Assembly: GCF_014905555.1 (NCBI RefSeq)
Contig: NZ_BNGS01000001.1
Location: 806,001 to 870,000, forward strand
DNA length: 64,000 nt
Source: Streptomyces sp. Y2F8-2
GTDB lineage: Bacteria > Actinomycetota > Actinomycetes > Streptomycetales > Streptomycetaceae
Reading direction: 5' to 3'
Part shown: positions 9,276 through 16,180 of the stretch, in pieces
Layout: every line of letters begins with the position of its first letter
Position numbering within the stretch: position 1 is the stretch's first letter
The notes under the pieces: generated by a model
Seen by the model: only the letters and a program-made list of their open reading frames with translations
What the model was told of the DNA's origin: nothing
Database searches by the model: none
Translations under genes and position numbers: made by a program

Positions 9276-9447
9276 GTCCGAGGACTCTCCGGATCAGCAA
9301 GAACGCGCCTATGGCGATCAGGGCGAGCCCCGTCAGGATCAAGGTCGCCCCGAGTGCGGTCAGAAACGTCCCGATCAGGATGAGGAGCGCCCCGATGAGG
9401 ATCAGGAGCGTCCCGATGATGAAGAGAAAGATCGCGAGGACGGTCAC
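9247..9447 (-). CDS. small hydrophobic protein built of glycine heptads
   Basis: 66 residues, nearly all transmembrane, followed by a basic tail (LLIRRVLGRGRTQSHSW). The hydrophobic part is a seven-residue repeat of the form [LI]-[LI]-G-x-x-[LI]-[LI], about six copies with Gly every seventh residue, and the DNA shows matching 21-base repeats. It could form tightly packed membrane helices through glycine faces. A clean AGGAGG lies 5 bases before GTG 9447, which supports expression. No function can be assigned. Confidence 0.55.
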   Translation of the reverse strand: MTVLAIFLFIIGTLLILIGALLILIGTFLTALGATLILTGLALIAIGAFLLIRRVLGRGRTQSHSW

Positions 9448-9947
9448 CTCATCCTCCTGTTCTCCCTCCCGCTCTGGTTTCTTCCCCTGCAGACACTCTG
9501 CTCCACATCACCACGCCTTGCAGTCAGGAGGCCGCATGGCTTGAGCTACCGCGACAGCCAGGACGCCCTGGGGTGTCCCCAGGATGTTCGAGGCCGGTCG
9601 ACGGCGACCGACAGTGGCAGAGGAGCCACAGGTACAGCAGTGACGGGGGCGCACTCTGCGGCAAAGGCGGCACAGTGCGGAGCCCACGCGGCGACGGCAA
9701 TGACGCAGCGCTGACGGCGACGAACAAAGACGGCGGTAGCCGTCGACAGTCGGTCACGGCTGCGGCGTCAGCCGAACCGGACGCGCGGCACGGGCGTGCC
9801 CGCACCTCCTTTCCCGAGCGGATCGAGCTCTCAGGCACGTGGCGATGTGCCTTACGAGTGAATCCAGCCGTTCGTTGATCGGCAGCCGACGTGACGGCGG
9901 GAAGGCCATTCTGAACACCGGACAAGTGACGGGCAGGGAGCGCCCCT
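9448..9947. other. 500-base stretch without a convincing gene; acetyltransferase fragment
   Basis: No frame in this stretch has protein-like content throughout. Bases 9807-9832 are identical to 11266-11291, the 5' end of the acetyltransferase gene 1.5 kb away. They translate to RTSFPERIELSG compared with TTSFPERIELSG there, and then diverge. The stretch therefore contains a broken copy of that gene's beginning. Confidence 0.6.
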
Positions 9948-10268
9948 ATGCCGAAGTTCCTCATCCAGTCCACCTACACGCCCGAGGGGACGAAGGGCTT
10001 GCTCAAGGAAGGCGCGAGTGGCCGCCGCGCCGCTGTCGAACAGGTCGTCGCCGGCCTCGGCGGGACAGTCGAGGCCATGTACTTCGCCTTCGGAGAGGAC
10101 GACCTCGTGTGCATCCTCGACTTCCCCGACCCAGTGTCCATGGCCGCCGTAAGTCTCAGCGTCAAGGCCAGCGGAGCGCTCCACACCCGGGCCACTCCCC
10201 TCCTCACCCTCGACGAGATCGACGAGGCTGCCCGCCGGCAGGTCACCTTCCGCCCTCCCGGCGCGTAA
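9948..10268 (+). CDS. GYD domain protein
   Basis: 106 residues beginning MPKFLIQSTYTPEGTKGL, with the ferredoxin-like alpha/beta core of the GYD family (VEAMYFAFGEDDLVCILDFPD, TRATPLLTLDEIDEA). The family has no defined biochemical role; members are small dimeric proteins often found beside oxidoreductases. The ATG follows AGGGAGCG. It stands alone in a region of gene fragments. Confidence 0.8.
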   Translation: MPKFLIQSTYTPEGTKGLLKEGASGRRAAVEQVVAGLGGTVEAMYFAFGEDDLVCILDFPDPVSMAAVSLSVKASGALHTRATPLLTLDEIDEAARRQVTFRPPGA

Positions 10269-10553
10269 GCCAAGATGGCCCGGCCCGGGAGAGCCGCCAG
10301 ACGCGTCACAGATCGTGCGGGCAACCCAGGACCAGGGGCATCCCATGGAAACGGTGGACATCGTGGTGCCCGGCGCGCATGGCGAGATCGTCTACGAGAT
10401 CCCGATCAACCGTTGGCTGCTAGCTCGCAGGGCGACTGACATGCACCGGACGAGGTTCGAAAGGCGTGCGCCCCGTCGACGACAGATGGTCGTCGGCGAG
10501 GCGCCACTACGAGACCAGCGGTCCCTAGGCCATGGGCGATGGAGGCGATGGAG

Positions 10554-10958
10554 TCATTCGCCGAGCTGGGCGGCCAGGAACACTGCTGCCACCGAGGGGC
10601 GGACTGCGTACGTTGCGCCCGTGCTCCGCTCAGGGGCCGCCCACCAGTAGAACGGATACCGCCGCCCGCTGTTGCTCTGAGCTTTGTCCATTCCACGCAC
10701 CACACCTGCCACGCGCGCCGCCAGATTCCCCTCATTCGGCCAGCCCAGAGCCTTGTCCGCCAGTTCCGTGCAGTGGATCGTACGGCCAGGGGTGCGCAGC
10801 ATGTACTCGAACATCCGCCGGGCCTGCGGGGCGAGCTCAGCCAGGAACACCGCGGCACGCTCCAGGTCCTCCGGGCTCCATTCCGGGGCGCCGTAGTGCT
10901 TCTCTTCGCCAGAGTGCTCAGCCCATCGCGGATCAACCTCAGACAGATACTCGGTCAT
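10554..10958 (-). CDS. hypothetical protein, possible winged-helix-like domain
   Basis: 134 residues from ATG 10958, preceded by GGGGGCGGG. The middle (LAPQARRMFEYMLRTPGRTIH, TELADKALGW, LAARVAGVVRGMDK) resembles the helical or winged-helix module of the DUF6416-type Streptomyces proteins, in which a predicted DNA-binding-like domain follows a small ligand domain. That likeness is from memory and only moderate. The C-terminal phrase SVAAVFLAAQ recurs in a decayed form near 12.1 kb (SAVAVLFLAAQ), suggesting a lost paralogue. Confidence 0.55.
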   Translation of the reverse strand: MTEYLSEVDPRWAEHSGEEKHYGAPEWSPEDLERAAVFLAELAPQARRMFEYMLRTPGRTIHCTELADKALGWPNEGNLAARVAGVVRGMDKAQSNSGRRYPFYWWAAPERSTGATYAVRPSVAAVFLAAQLGE

Positions 10959-11250
10959 GCCCGCCCCCAACAGTCAGTGCATGGCGTGAGTGTCGTTCGC
11001 ACCGTACAGATCCGCCGGGACACTGTGTGTCGAATCCGTGTCGAAGTTCTACCGGCGAACACCCTTGACGATCAAGGGTGGGCTCGAAGGGGTCGTGGGG
11101 CGGTTGCCCATCGTGACGGGGCCGTCGGCGGTACTGGCGGACACCACGGCCGGGTTTGAGAGTTCCGGAAGAGAGTTCCGGAAAATATCGGCGAGCCTTT
11201 GCCTGCCCCTGGTTACCCTGCCTTGTCCTGAACAGGCCAGGGAGGTCCCC

Positions 11251-11790
11251 ATGATCAGCACCACGTCCTTTCCCGAGCGGATCGAGCTCTCGGGGGAGGG
11301 CCTCGTTCTCCGCGACTGGACGGAGGCGGACCTGGCCGCGATGCCGGAGCTGTTCGACCACCCCGACATCGCGTACTGGACACCCATCGTCTCCCCCTTC
11401 GACGAAGCGGCCGCCCGCACACGACTGGACCGGGACCGGCAGCTGCGAGCGGAGGGCACGACCATCCTGCTCGCCATCACCGTCGACGGCGGCGCACCGC
11501 TCGGCGAGGTGATGCTGCGGCGTACCCCCGAGGGCCCGGAGCTCGGCTATGCGGTCGGCCCGGCGCACCGCGGCCAGGGGCTGGCGGCGCGGGCGGTGCG
11601 GGTGATGGCCGCATACGCCTTCGAGCAACTGGGCGCGGAGAACGTGATCCTGGAGCTCGAGGCCGAGAACGCCGCCAGTGTCGCCGTGGCCACCAAGGCG
11701 GGCTTCAGACTGCTCGACGTGCCGCTGATCAGGGGTGAGGAGAAGGGCCGGCCCTACGCGCTGCAAACGTGGGGTCTCAACCGCCCCTGA
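11251..11790 (+). CDS. GNAT-family N-acetyltransferase
   Basis: 179 residues with the GNAT fold of the RimJ/RimL type: LVLRDWTEADLAAM at the start, the acetyl-CoA loop segment VGPAHRGQGLAARAV, and ENAASVAVATKAGFR near the end. It should transfer an acetyl group from acetyl-CoA to an amine, perhaps a protein N-terminus or an antibiotic. The ATG at 11251 follows AGGGAGG at good spacing; longer frames upstream are not supported. Its first 26 coding bases recur at 9807-9832. Confidence 0.85.
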   Translation: MISTTSFPERIELSGEGLVLRDWTEADLAAMPELFDHPDIAYWTPIVSPFDEAAARTRLDRDRQLRAEGTTILLAITVDGGAPLGEVMLRRTPEGPELGYAVGPAHRGQGLAARAVRVMAAYAFEQLGAENVILELEAENAASVAVATKAGFRLLDVPLIRGEEKGRPYALQTWGLNRP

Positions 11791-11847
11791 TCGACCATGA
11801 AGAGTCGGACCAGGCTGGGCGGCGGGGAGCGTGACCTTCGAAGTTGT

Positions 11848-12063
11848 CTACGGCTCTGTCGCCGGGGCGCCTGTCCCCGGAACGATCAGTCCTGTCTCGT
11901 AGGCCACGACGACGGCTTGGGCGCGGTCGCGGAGGCGCAGCTTGGCCAGGATGCGGGCCACGTGGGTTTTGACGGTGGCCTCGCTCAGGCCGAAGCGCGC
12001 GGCGAGTTCGGCCTGAGCGAGGCCGCTGCCGAGCGAGCGTCTCACCCTCGGCGGGTTTGTCAT
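11848..12063 (-). pseudogene. C-terminal HTH fragment of a NarL/LuxR response regulator
   Basis: The minus-strand frame contains AELAARFGLSEATVKTHVAR and ILAKLRLRDRAQAVVVAYE, the characteristic LuxR/NarL helix-turn-helix. The receiver domain is absent, and the preceding LTPRERE segment is shortened to NPPRVRRSLGSGL, so the gene is broken. There is no ribosome site before ATG 12063. Upstream (12064-12342) a few residues resembling the end of the 10554-10958 protein appear, and nothing else. Confidence 0.7.
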
Positions 12064-12342
12064 CGCGGTGACGGGTGCCCTGCTGCCGGCCGGCTGGGCC
12101 GCCAGGAACAACACCGCCACCGCGCTGCGCACCGAGTGAACCGTGCCCTGGCGCCGGGCGATCTGCAGCAGGCCGGTCAGCGCCTGACAACGCCGAGCAC
12201 ACCGTTCACCACGGCCCCCGCCCCGCGCCGACCCATCCGGCCGAGAATTCGGGACGAAGGGCAGTCGTGCTGGATTGTGTATCGGCGCGCACCGTCCTGG
12301 CGGAGTGTGTTTGCCGTTCAGGCGAGCGGCAACGCGAAGTCC

Positions 12343-12771
12343 ATGAGTCAATCGAACAGCGGCACGAATCAAGGTTCCGCATCCAAGCGGAGTGCATCTG
12401 CCAAGGCCCGGCGGGCCACTACGAAGGCGACTGCCCCCGCGTCGCGGGCGGCAGACGAGGCAGCCGAAAAGACCGGTGCCGTGGCGTCAGCAGCCGGGGA
12501 CGCGGCCGAGCGTGCTGCCGGGACGGGCACCGCGGTCGTGCACAGCGCGGCCGAGCGTGTCCAAGCCGGTCGGCAGGCCGTCATCGCCGCCTCGGGACAG
12601 GCCGTGGGCTTCGCCAAGACGGCATGGACGTTGATCGCCCATCGAAAGCTCCTCGCCGCCGGTGTGGGTGCGGGCTTGTCGGCGTTGGGTGCCACGTCCT
12701 ACCTGGCGGGCCGTCGTGCGGGGCGCCGCACGCACGGTCCGATCACCCGTCTGACCGGCGGGCGGATCTGA
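12343..12771 (+). CDS. hypothetical Ala-rich protein with one C-terminal membrane helix
   Basis: 142 residues. The N-terminal half is Ser/Ala/Lys/Arg-rich and probably disordered. An amphipathic Ala/Glu helix follows (AADEAAEKTGAVASAAGDAA), and a hydrophobic segment (LLAAGVGAGLSALGATSYLA) ends with a basic tail. The composition is reminiscent of YtxH-like or phasin-like accessory proteins, but no family is recognised. The ribosome site is weak. It precedes the biosynthetic cluster and is probably not part of it. Confidence 0.45.
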   Translation: MSQSNSGTNQGSASKRSASAKARRATTKATAPASRAADEAAEKTGAVASAAGDAAERAAGTGTAVVHSAAERVQAGRQAVIAASGQAVGFAKTAWTLIAHRKLLAAGVGAGLSALGATSYLAGRRAGRRTHGPITRLTGGRI

Positions 12772-12949
12772 GGCGACAGGCCCGGGCCCCGTCACTTCGC
12801 AGCGGGGCCGCGAGGGATGCACGGGCCGCTCGAGCGGCGCGTCTTCACGGGGTCGGCGTCAGCCGGCCGTTGACCCGCCGAAGGTCCGTACGGGTCTTCG
12901 GCGCTCCGCCCCGTCCAGGTCGACGGGGGACGTGCTCCCCCGGTGGAAA

Positions 12950-12985
12950 CTGGCCCCGGCCCGGGGGATGGTGAGCCGGGGCCAG
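12950..12985 (-). terminator. terminator after the oxidase gene at the end of the polyketide operon
   Basis: An 11-bp perfect stem (CTGGCCCCGGC with GCCGGGGCCAG) and a 14-base loop lie just beyond the stop codon of the minus-strand FAD oxidase. This would end the long operon that begins with the ACP gene at 21.4 kb. Confidence 0.65.
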
Positions 12986-12990
12986 GGCTG

Positions 12991-14379
12991 TCAGGTCGTC
13001 GGGGACAGTGGGATGTTGTGGGTGTGGCGGAAGAGGTTCTGGGGGTCCACGGTCGACTTGAGGGACTGGAGGCGGGCGTAGGTCTCCGGCTCGAACAGGT
13101 CGCGGACCTGGGACTCGGAGACAGGCGTGCCGTCGTTGTAGACGAAGTTGAGGCTGCGGCCCACCGTCCACTGCTTGAGGGCGTCGTAGACCCGCTGGTG
13201 GACCGGGCGCGCGGCCTCCGGCGGGGCCGCCATGCCGCCGGTCATCAGGCGGAGCACGTACTGGGCCGAGCGGCCGCCGACCGCGCTGGGGTGGGCAGGG
13301 GGGCGGGAGAGGGCGCCGCCCAGGTGACGGATGTCGATGATGCACGGGACCGGGGTGCCCGGGCCCGCCAGGTCGATCAGGGTCTGGAGGGCGATGGGGT
13401 CCAACTCCCGCAGCAGCACGTTGCCGCCGAAGTAGGCGTGCGAGAACGCCGGGTCGTGGTAGACCGATCCCGCCTCCTCGTACGGCATCTCGCGTACCGA
13501 GTCGATCAGTCGGGGGCCGAGCGCACGCAGCGGCTCCACCAGGCGCTCGCCGTCCTCCGCGCTGCCGTTGAAGACGAACCGCACGTGGGCGACGTACTTG
13601 CCGCGCAGCGGCTCGGGGAACGCGGGGGCAGGGGGGTAGCCCATCAGCCCGATCGACGAGGTGAGTTGCTCCGGCACCGTCAGCGTCCACTCGTGGTACG
13701 CCCGCAGCAACTCCACCGGGTCGTCCGCCTCGAAGTACAGGCCGCCGCCGTAGAAGCGCGCCACCGGGACCAGTTCCGTCTCGACGGCGGTCACCACGCC
13801 GAAGGCGCCGCCGCCGCCCCGCAGCGCGAAGAACAGGTCCGGGTCCGACTCCGCCGTGACGTGGCGCAGGGTGCCGTCCGGCGTGACCACGTCGAGGGAG
13901 CGGACGAGGTCGGAGGCGTAGCCGAACTCACGGCCCATCAGTCCCGTGCCGCCGCCGAGCAGATAGCCCACCACGCCCACGTGGGGCGCCGAGCCGTTGA
14001 GGGGGGCCAGGCCGTGCGGGGCCGCGGCCTTGATCACCTGTTCCCAGCGCACGCCCGCCTCGACCCGTACGGTGCGGGCCTCCGCGTCCAGTTCGAGGCC
14101 GGTCATCCGGTGCGTGCTGATCAGCACCCCCTCCCCGCGCAGCGCGGTGACGATGCCGTGACCGGTGGAGTGCACGGCCACCGGCAGGTCGAGGCCGGCG
14201 GCGAACCGCACCGCCGCGCGCACGTCGTCAGCGCACGTCGCCCCGACGATCACGGAGGGTTCGTGCCGGAAACCGGCCTGGAAGCCGGACCGCTCCTCGT
14301 CGTAGCCCTCGTCGCCCGGCCGCAGCACAGGGCCTTTCACCTGCCCGGTCAGGCCTTCCAGGTCGACGTCGACGCTCAT
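12991..14379 (-). CDS. FAD-linked oxidase of the berberine bridge enzyme type (cluster tailoring)
   Basis: 462 residues with a PCMH FAD domain and a C-terminal BBE segment (STVDPQNLFRHTHNIP). The flavin-binding His is present (HSTGHG), but the position of the second anchor reads GSAPHVGVVGYLLGGG with no Cys, so only single covalent attachment is expected. It is the last gene of the minus-strand operon ACP, KS, TE-AT, AKR, lipocalin, oxidase. It may oxidise a phenazine or polyketide intermediate, for example an alcohol to a ketone or a ring closure. It is related to, but clearly distinct from, the oxidase at 151-1530. Confidence 0.85.
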   Translation of the reverse strand: MSVDVDLEGLTGQVKGPVLRPGDEGYDEERSGFQAGFRHEPSVIVGATCADDVRAAVRFAAGLDLPVAVHSTGHGIVTALRGEGVLISTHRMTGLELDAEARTVRVEAGVRWEQVIKAAAPHGLAPLNGSAPHVGVVGYLLGGGTGLMGREFGYASDLVRSLDVVTPDGTLRHVTAESDPDLFFALRGGGGAFGVVTAVETELVPVARFYGGGLYFEADDPVELLRAYHEWTLTVPEQLTSSIGLMGYPPAPAFPEPLRGKYVAHVRFVFNGSAEDGERLVEPLRALGPRLIDSVREMPYEEAGSVYHDPAFSHAYFGGNVLLRELDPIALQTLIDLAGPGTPVPCIIDIRHLGGALSRPPAHPSAVGGRSAQYVLRLMTGGMAAPPEAARPVHQRVYDALKQWTVGRSLNFVYNDGTPVSESQVRDLFEPETYARLQSLKSTVDPQNLFRHTHNIPLSPTT

Positions 14380-14504
14380 CTGCTCGTTCCTTTCCAGGGG
14401 GGTCGGCTGCCACCCTGCCGTTGCCTGTGTCGGCAGTCGATGGATGGGCTTGTTTGCACACCGCGCCGGTTGCTCGGCCCGGGTCGGTCGGTGATGCGGC
14501 CGCC

Positions 14505-14590
14505 GGTCAGTCGGTGAGCCGACTGGCGGTCAGTCCGTGCTCCGGCTGCCGGTCAGTCCGGGATCCGGCTGCCGGTCAGTCCGGGACGCG
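14505..14590. repeat. 23-base tandem repeat overlapping the end of the lipocalin-like gene
   Basis: The motif CGGTCAGTCCG recurs at 14504, 14527, 14550 and 14573, an exact 23-base period with increasing identity to the right. The last copy spans the stop codon region of the lipocalin-like gene. It looks like replication-slippage expansion in the 196-base spacer before the oxidase gene. Confidence 0.7.
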
Positions 14591-15064
14591 GCGCCACCGG
14601 AGTACGCGCAGCTGGGGGCGGCCCACCAGGGCCCGGCCGCGCAGCTCCAGTTCGTCCCGGGCGACGAAGACCAGGTCGCGGATCTGGTCCGTGCCCAGCC
14701 ACGACCTGTCCGGCGCCAGGTCGATCGTGTGGACGACGCGGTCGCCGTCCCGGCGCCAGGTGCCCGCGTAGCTCATGTAGTCGGGCCGCCCGGGCCGCGC
14801 GGGACCGGTGCGCATCATCGTCACGGAGAGCCGGCCGCCCGGGGCGTAGACCAGCAGGCCCGCCGGTGCGGGCCCGAGCGGGCCCTCGTGCACCGTGCCG
14901 TCGTCGTCCAGGTCGTGAAAGGACCGCAGGGACCAGACGCCGGTCAGGTCCTCGTCGGTCTCCCACGGACCGGCCGCGCGAGCGGTGGTCTCCGGTGCCG
15001 TGGGGCGGGCTTCACGTCCCGTGCCGTCCGGTGCGGTGAGCTGTGCTGTCGTCGTGGGGTGCAT
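14576..15064 (-). CDS. lipocalin-like domain protein
   Basis: 162 residues. A disordered, Thr/Ala-rich N-terminus (1-35) precedes a lipocalin-like domain (DLTGVWSLRSF, PAGLLVYAPGGRLSVTMMR, YAGTWRRDGDRVVHTIDLA), the family often found in aromatic natural-product clusters. Members bind small hydrophobic ligands, and some act as cyclases or isomerases. The ATG follows GGGAG. Its position between reductase and oxidase genes suggests it handles the same intermediate. Confidence 0.75.
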   Translation of the reverse strand: MHPTTTAQLTAPDGTGREARPTAPETTARAAGPWETDEDLTGVWSLRSFHDLDDDGTVHEGPLGPAPAGLLVYAPGGRLSVTMMRTGPARPGRPDYMSYAGTWRRDGDRVVHTIDLAPDRSWLGTDQIRDLVFVARDELELRGRALVGRPQLRVLRWRRVPD

Positions 15065-15086
15065 CGGCGTCTCCCTTCCGGGGCGC

Positions 15087-16169
15087 TCAGGCCGCGGGAG
15101 CGGCGGGTTCAGGGGTGTCGTCGCCGGTCATGCCTCGCTGGGCCCGGCGGGTCGTTTCCTCGAGCGGCTCGGGCGGCAGTGCGCTCACCTCGTCGAGGCG
15201 GGCGGTCTGCTCGTCGGTGAGGCGTAGGTCGAGGGCGGCCAGGTAGTCCTCCAGATGGGCGGGGGTGCGCGGGCCGATCACCGGCACCAGCGTGGTGCCG
15301 CTGCGCCGGGCGCGGTGCAGGACCCAGGCGACGGCCACCCGGGAGGCGGGCTCCCCCATCTCCGCGGCGACGGCCAGGACGGCGTCCACGACCGCGGTGA
15401 CGCGGGCGCTGGACTCCGTACGGATGACGCGTCCGCCCAGGTCGGTCAGGCGGCCCGCGCTGCTCGTGCGGTACTTGCCGGTGAGCAGTCCGCCGCCGAG
15501 CGGCGACCACAGGGCCGCGCCGAGGCCCAGGGCCTCGGCCATGGGCAGCAGGTCGCGGTCGGCGGTGCGTTCGGCGAGGCTGTACTCGGTCTGGATGCCG
15601 ATCAGGGGGGACCAGCCGCGCAGTTCGGCGATGGTTGCGGCCCGGGAGACCCGCCATGCGGGGAAGTTGGACAGACCCGCGTAGAGGATCTTCCCGGCGC
15701 GCACCAGATCGTCGAAGGCGGCCAGGATCTCCTCGACCGGGGTCACCGGGTCGGGGAAGTGCGCCCAGTAGATGTCGATGTGGTCGGTGCGCAGCCGCCG
15801 CAGGCTCGCCTCCAGCGAGCGGATCATGCTCTTGCGGCTGTTGCCGGGGCGGGGGCCGGCGCCACGGGCCGTGTCCCCGGGGGCCCCGGAGGCCCCGGAG
15901 GCCCCGGTGCCCAAGGTGTACTTGCCGGACAGCACGAACGCGTCGCGGTCCGCCCCGACGAACTCGCCCACCAGTTCCTCGGCCTGGCCGCTCTGGTAGT
16001 AGTCGGCGGTGTCGATCAGGGTGCCGCCGGCCTCGGCGAAGCGCTCGAACATGCGGCGGGCGACGGCGGGCTCGGCCCCGGCTCCCCAGCGGGTGCCGAA
16101 GTTGACGGTGCCGAGCCCGTACTGGGAGACCCTCAGGCCGGTCTTCCGTCCGAAGGCGGGACTGCGCAT
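15087..16169 (-). CDS. aldo/keto reductase
   Basis: 360 residues, a TIM-barrel NADPH-dependent reductase. Visible marks are the Asp-Tyr pair (DTADYYQSG), the catalytic Lys (LSGKYTLG), the His motif (IYWAHFPDPV), and the cofactor-binding end (IGPRTPAHLEDYL). It would reduce a ketone or aldehyde to an alcohol. In this operon a keto group made by the adjoining ketosynthase, as in an acetyl-phenazine going to a hydroxyethyl one, is a reasonable but unproved substrate. ATG 16169 follows GAGGAGG. It is 11 bases after the TE-AT gene. Confidence 0.88.
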   Translation of the reverse strand: MRSPAFGRKTGLRVSQYGLGTVNFGTRWGAGAEPAVARRMFERFAEAGGTLIDTADYYQSGQAEELVGEFVGADRDAFVLSGKYTLGTGASGASGAPGDTARGAGPRPGNSRKSMIRSLEASLRRLRTDHIDIYWAHFPDPVTPVEEILAAFDDLVRAGKILYAGLSNFPAWRVSRAATIAELRGWSPLIGIQTEYSLAERTADRDLLPMAEALGLGAALWSPLGGGLLTGKYRTSSAGRLTDLGGRVIRTESSARVTAVVDAVLAVAAEMGEPASRVAVAWVLHRARRSGTTLVPVIGPRTPAHLEDYLAALDLRLTDEQTARLDEVSALPPEPLEETTRRAQRGMTGDDTPEPAAPAA

Positions 16170-16180
16170 GGCGGGCCTCC

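Noticed and set aside
9524..9973. 149-codon minus-strand frame
   Set aside because: No domain, biased composition, no ribosome site, and it crosses the acetyltransferase fragment and the GYD start.
10345..10650. Plus-strand frame beginning METVDIVVPGAHGEIVYEIP
   Set aside because: The first 30 residues look protein-like, but the rest is basic low-complexity sequence running antisense into the 10554-10958 gene; at most a truncated fragment.
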